Part shown: in pieces, positions 61,825-64,000 of the stretch
How positions within the stretch are numbered: the first letter of the stretch is position 1
How the letters are laid out: each line of letters starts with the position of its first letter
DNA from: Prosthecobacter sp. SYSU 5D2
Lineage (GTDB): Bacteria; Verrucomicrobiota; Verrucomicrobiia; Verrucomicrobiales; Verrucomicrobiaceae
DNA: 64,000 nucleotides
Direction of reading: 5' to 3'
Assembly: GCF_039655865.1 (NCBI RefSeq)
Contig: NZ_JBBYXL010000007.1
Span: forward strand, 1 to 64,000
Program-made: the position numbers and the translations under genes
Notes under the pieces: generated by a model
What the model saw: the letters and a program-made list of their open reading frames with translations, nothing else
The model's database searches: none
Told to the model about the DNA's origin: nothing

Positions 61825-62871
61825 ATGGTCGCCAGGCACCCCAGATTCCTGTCCGCGCTCATCATGGCTTTTGCAGCCATGCTCTTTCCCCGTCTCCTTA
61901 TGGCTGAAAATCTGCGCATCGGCCTCATCGGCCTGGATTCCTCCCACAGTGAACAATTTACCCTGCGGCTGAACGATCCTGCCAACCCAAGCCACATCCC
62001 TGGAGCCCGGGTGGTCGCGGCCTTTCCAGGCGGCAGCCCGGATCTGCCAGAAAGTGCGGAACGCGTCGCAGGGTTCACCGCCACGCTGAAAGACAAATAC
62101 GGAGTTCAAATTCTGGGCAGCATTACTGAAGTCTGTGCGGCCGTGGATGCAGTGATGATCCTCAGCATGGATGGCCGCCCCCACCTGGAACAGGTGCGCG
62201 AGGTGATCCTCTCCAAAAAGCCTTTCTTCCTGGACAAGCCAGTGGCAGCTTCCCTGAAGGAAGTGGTGGAAATTTACCGCCTGGCCGCTGACGCCAAGGT
62301 CCCCATGTTCAGCGCCTCCTCAATACGCTGGTATCCAGGAGTGGTGGAAGTGGCCACGGCAGAGAGCACCCCTGCCATCGCAGCCATTTCCTATGGCCCG
62401 TCTCCCCGCCTGCCTCATCATCCGGATCTGTTTTTTTATGGCATCCACCCGACGGAGGCGTTGTTCACCGTCATGGGCTCAGGCTGTCAGGAAGTACGCT
62501 GTACCGCCTCTGAGGCTGCATCCATCGTCACTGGAAAATGGCAGGGCGACCGTCTCGGCACCCTGCATGCCATCCATGCGATGCCCATGGGTTCGACAAA
62601 CTATAAACTGACCCGGTTTGGACAAAACGGCGTTGTCGAACAAAAGAACCAAGGTGATTACACCCCAATGCTGAGGGAGATTGTCAAATTTTTCCAGACC
62701 TCCCAGCCGCCTGTCTCTGCCGGGCAAACACTGGAAATCTATGCGTTCATGGAGGCTGCCCAGCAAAGCAAAGCCAAGGATGGCAAGCCGGTGACTTTAC
62801 GCGAGGTACTGGCAAAAGCCGGGGCGCCTGAGGCATGGCTGCCACCAGAAGCAGTTGAACCCAAAAGCTGA
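61825..62871 (+). CDS. Secreted Gfo/Idh/MocA-type oxidoreductase
   Basis: 348 residues. Signal peptide LSALIMAFAAMLFPRLLMAE. Rossmann part begins LRIGLIGLDSSHSEQFTLRL; later ILSMDGRPHLEQVREVILSK and KPFFLDKPVAASLKEVVEIY carry the EKP-like motif (here DKP). PHHPDLFFYGIHPTEALFTV supplies the His after the 'GxHxxD'-type site. Exported members are common in this phylum for sugar modification. Substrate unknown. Confidence 0.82.
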   Translation: MVARHPRFLSALIMAFAAMLFPRLLMAENLRIGLIGLDSSHSEQFTLRLNDPANPSHIPGARVVAAFPGGSPDLPESAERVAGFTATLKDKYGVQILGSITEVCAAVDAVMILSMDGRPHLEQVREVILSKKPFFLDKPVAASLKEVVEIYRLAADAKVPMFSASSIRWYPGVVEVATAESTPAIAAISYGPSPRLPHHPDLFFYGIHPTEALFTVMGSGCQEVRCTASEAASIVTGKWQGDRLGTLHAIHAMPMGSTNYKLTRFGQNGVVEQKNQGDYTPMLREIVKFFQTSQPPVSAGQTLEIYAFMEAAQQSKAKDGKPVTLREVLAKAGAPEAWLPPEAVEPKS

Positions 62872-63168
62872 ACCGGCAGCATACTGGGCTCCGCAGGCAG
62901 CGGACCGCATGAGGCCGGGGTTCGCCGCCGATCGCCATGATCAACCGCAGAGTTCGGGTTAAAATCTGCAAGGTTAGAAAAGACCCACGCACGGCACCAG
63001 CCGCAGGCCGTGACCTGCGCTGTAGGCATCACTAAATATTAGACAAAGATCCAACATTAGACAGATTTTATTCGACATTTAATTGACAAATCATTGAACA
63101 AAGATCAATTTGTCGATGTCTGGAATAACTCTGTCCCATGGGCATCACACTTTGACCCCCCAAAAATT
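62872..63168. promoter_or_regulatory. Intergenic region before the sigma factor gene
   Basis: 297 bp. The left two-thirds is GC-rich and shows no gene. From about 63035 it becomes AT-rich with iterated GACA units: ATTAGACA twice (about 63040 and 63055), TCGACA and TTGACA (63083-63088). Likely the promoter and perhaps operator of the sigma gene; a -10 match at the right distance is weak. Confidence 0.4.
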
Positions 63169-63762
63169 ATGACTGAAGCCATCGATCTCGAACAGGAGCG
63201 TCAGATAAAGGAAGACATTCATTTGATCCAGCGGATCGCTGAACGTGACTCAGCAGCCTTCCAGAAGTTTTACGGCAAATATTCCGGCCTGATTTTTGCC
63301 GCCATTTCCAATGTCTTGAATGACCATCATGACACGGAGGATGTGATGCAGGAAGTGCTCGTCCAGCTCTGGAACAAAGCTCACCTTTATGAGCCTCGCA
63401 AGGGCAAGCCCCTCACCTGGCTGACCACCATGGCCCGCAACCGTGCCATTGACCGCATCAGGTCCAAGCAAAGACGCTCCCGGCTCAATGATGACTTTGA
63501 ACTTGAGAACAAAAAAATTCAGTTCGAATTCCAGGAGTCCGGGCATGAAATCCTGGAGGAAAAGGAACGGGATTCCATCGTCCAGCGCGCCGTCTCCAAA
63601 CTTAATGATGACCAGCGTCAGGCCATTCACTTGGCTTATTTTAGCGGTCTCACGCAGGCCGAGGTGGCTGAACGCCTGAATGAACCGCTGGGCACCATCA
63701 AAGCCCGTATCCGCCGGGGCGTGAGCCGTCTTGAGACGCTGGTGAAGCCCCGTCTGGCGTGA
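63169..63762 (+). CDS. RNA polymerase sigma factor, ECF-like sigma-70
   Basis: 197 residues from the ATG at 63169. Region 2: YSGLIFAAISNVLNDHHDTE-DVMQEVLVQLWNKA, with TWLTTMARNRAIDRIRSKQR. Region 4: KLNDDQRQAIHLAYFSGLTQ-AEVAERLNEPLGTIKARIRR. No anti-sigma gene follows in this window; the next gene is convergent. Such factors respond to envelope or other stress. An upstream TTG start at 63094 would add 25 residues. Confidence 0.9.
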   Translation: MTEAIDLEQERQIKEDIHLIQRIAERDSAAFQKFYGKYSGLIFAAISNVLNDHHDTEDVMQEVLVQLWNKAHLYEPRKGKPLTWLTTMARNRAIDRIRSKQRRSRLNDDFELENKKIQFEFQESGHEILEEKERDSIVQRAVSKLNDDQRQAIHLAYFSGLTQAEVAERLNEPLGTIKARIRRGVSRLETLVKPRLA

Positions 63763-63810
63763 CCCCTAGAAAGGTTCACGTTACGGAAACACAGTGAAAA
63801 AACTCCGCAT

Positions 63811-63840
63811 GGCACGCCTCAATGGCGTGCCATTGCTTTT
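63811..63840 (+). terminator. Intrinsic terminator after the sigma factor gene
   Basis: GGCACGCC-TCAAT-GGCGTGCC (perfect 8-bp arms) followed by ATTGCTTTTTT. The stop codon of the convergent gene lies inside the loop. Confidence 0.8.
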
Positions 63841-64000
63841 TTAGGGGCACTTTTCGCTTTGGCAGGGAGTTTGCCATCCGCTGCAACCGCTTCCCCGGAG
63901 AGAGACTCCTTCAGCAAACGCAATTCTTTTTCCACCTCCGCCAGACGGCGGGAAGTCGCATCCAGCTTTTTCGCCACCAAACGGGCGACAAATTCGAAAA
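63819..64000 (-). CDS. C-terminal end of an unknown basic/coiled-coil protein (partial)
   Basis: Minus-strand frame entering from beyond the window: FEFVARLVAKKLDATSRRLA, then EVEKELRLLKESLSGEAVAA and KLPAKAKSAPKKAMARH with a stop at 63819. A coiled-coil segment followed by a Lys/Ala/Pro-rich basic tail. The N-terminus is not seen, so no family is given. The last codons are part of the terminator hairpin of the sigma factor gene. Confidence 0.55.
   Translation of the reverse strand, partial: FEFVARLVAKKLDATSRRLAEVEKELRLLKESLSGEAVAADGKLPAKAKSAPKKAMARH

Noticed and set aside
62739-63032. 97-codon minus-strand frame upstream of the sigma factor
   Set aside because: It overlaps the end of the Gfo/Idh/MocA gene and lacks any recognisable motif or signal peptide.

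Overview
The window looks like chromosomal DNA from a GC-rich member of the Verrucomicrobia, probably a Verrucomicrobiaceae relative such as Prosthecobacter. The main pointers are a 50-residue 'small basic protein' of the type known from Chlamydiae and Verrucomicrobia (3539-3691), many secreted SGNH, ThuA, PQQ-propeller and Gfo/Idh/MocA proteins, porin and Mla systems of a diderm envelope, weak Shine-Dalgarno signals, and REP-like hairpins of a kind I associate with this phylum. The taxon is inferred from gene content, not from a marker gene.

Layout. 1-61 is the tail of an IS3-type transposase. 162-3691 (minus) holds small basic protein, an RsuA/RluB-type pseudouridine synthase, accB and accC. 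mutS follows (plus). 6.4-11.5 kb is the most accessory-like part: an intact DUF2200 gene and a degraded copy of its start, an SGNH hydrolase, two unknown short genes, a 700-bp gene-free stretch packed with hairpins, argG, and further repeats. 11.5-17.8 kb carries a SNF2-type helicase, a secreted coiled-coil protein, a GDSL hydrolase, an OmpA-family protein and a small zinc ribbon. 17.7-20.4 kb (minus) is an mlaE-mlaF-mlaD lipid-transport operon. 20.4-26.8 kb has a PHP hydrolase, a squalene-hopene-cyclase-like protein, an SMP-30 lactonase with an unusual insertion, a 3-methyladenine glycosylase and a NIF3 protein.

26.8-36.0 kb includes a DEAD-box helicase and a sugar/nucleoside cluster: ThuA, RbsB-like lipoprotein, RbsC-like permease, a DUF1016 nuclease, nucleoside hydrolase and ribokinase. 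Together these could take up ribose or nucleosides, split them and phosphorylate the ribose, but no transporter ATPase is present. 36.0-45.4 kb has a phosphate-type porin and an aldo/keto reductase separated by clustered TGTGAC/GTCACA palindromes, a CvpA-like membrane protein, and uvrB directly behind a HicB-HicA toxin-antitoxin pair, itself behind a frameshifted relic of another antitoxin.

45.4-64 kb contains leuD, gcvH, a double TM2 protein, a metallo-beta-lactamase-fold protein, an OxyR with both redox cysteines near a secreted peroxiredoxin, a two-kinase signalling pair, rlmH, a duplicated-domain lipoprotein, a lone 2-oxoacid oxidoreductase alpha subunit, ssb, a dicarboxylate symporter, a secreted oxidoreductase and an ECF-like sigma factor. 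I did not find a clearly undescribed multi-gene system. The best leads are the layered toxin-antitoxin/uvrB locus, the operator cluster at 37.6-37.7 kb, the ATPase-less ribose cluster interrupted by a nuclease gene, the REP-like island at 8.7-9.35 kb and the insertion inside the lactonase. No rRNA, tRNA or CRISPR array was seen.
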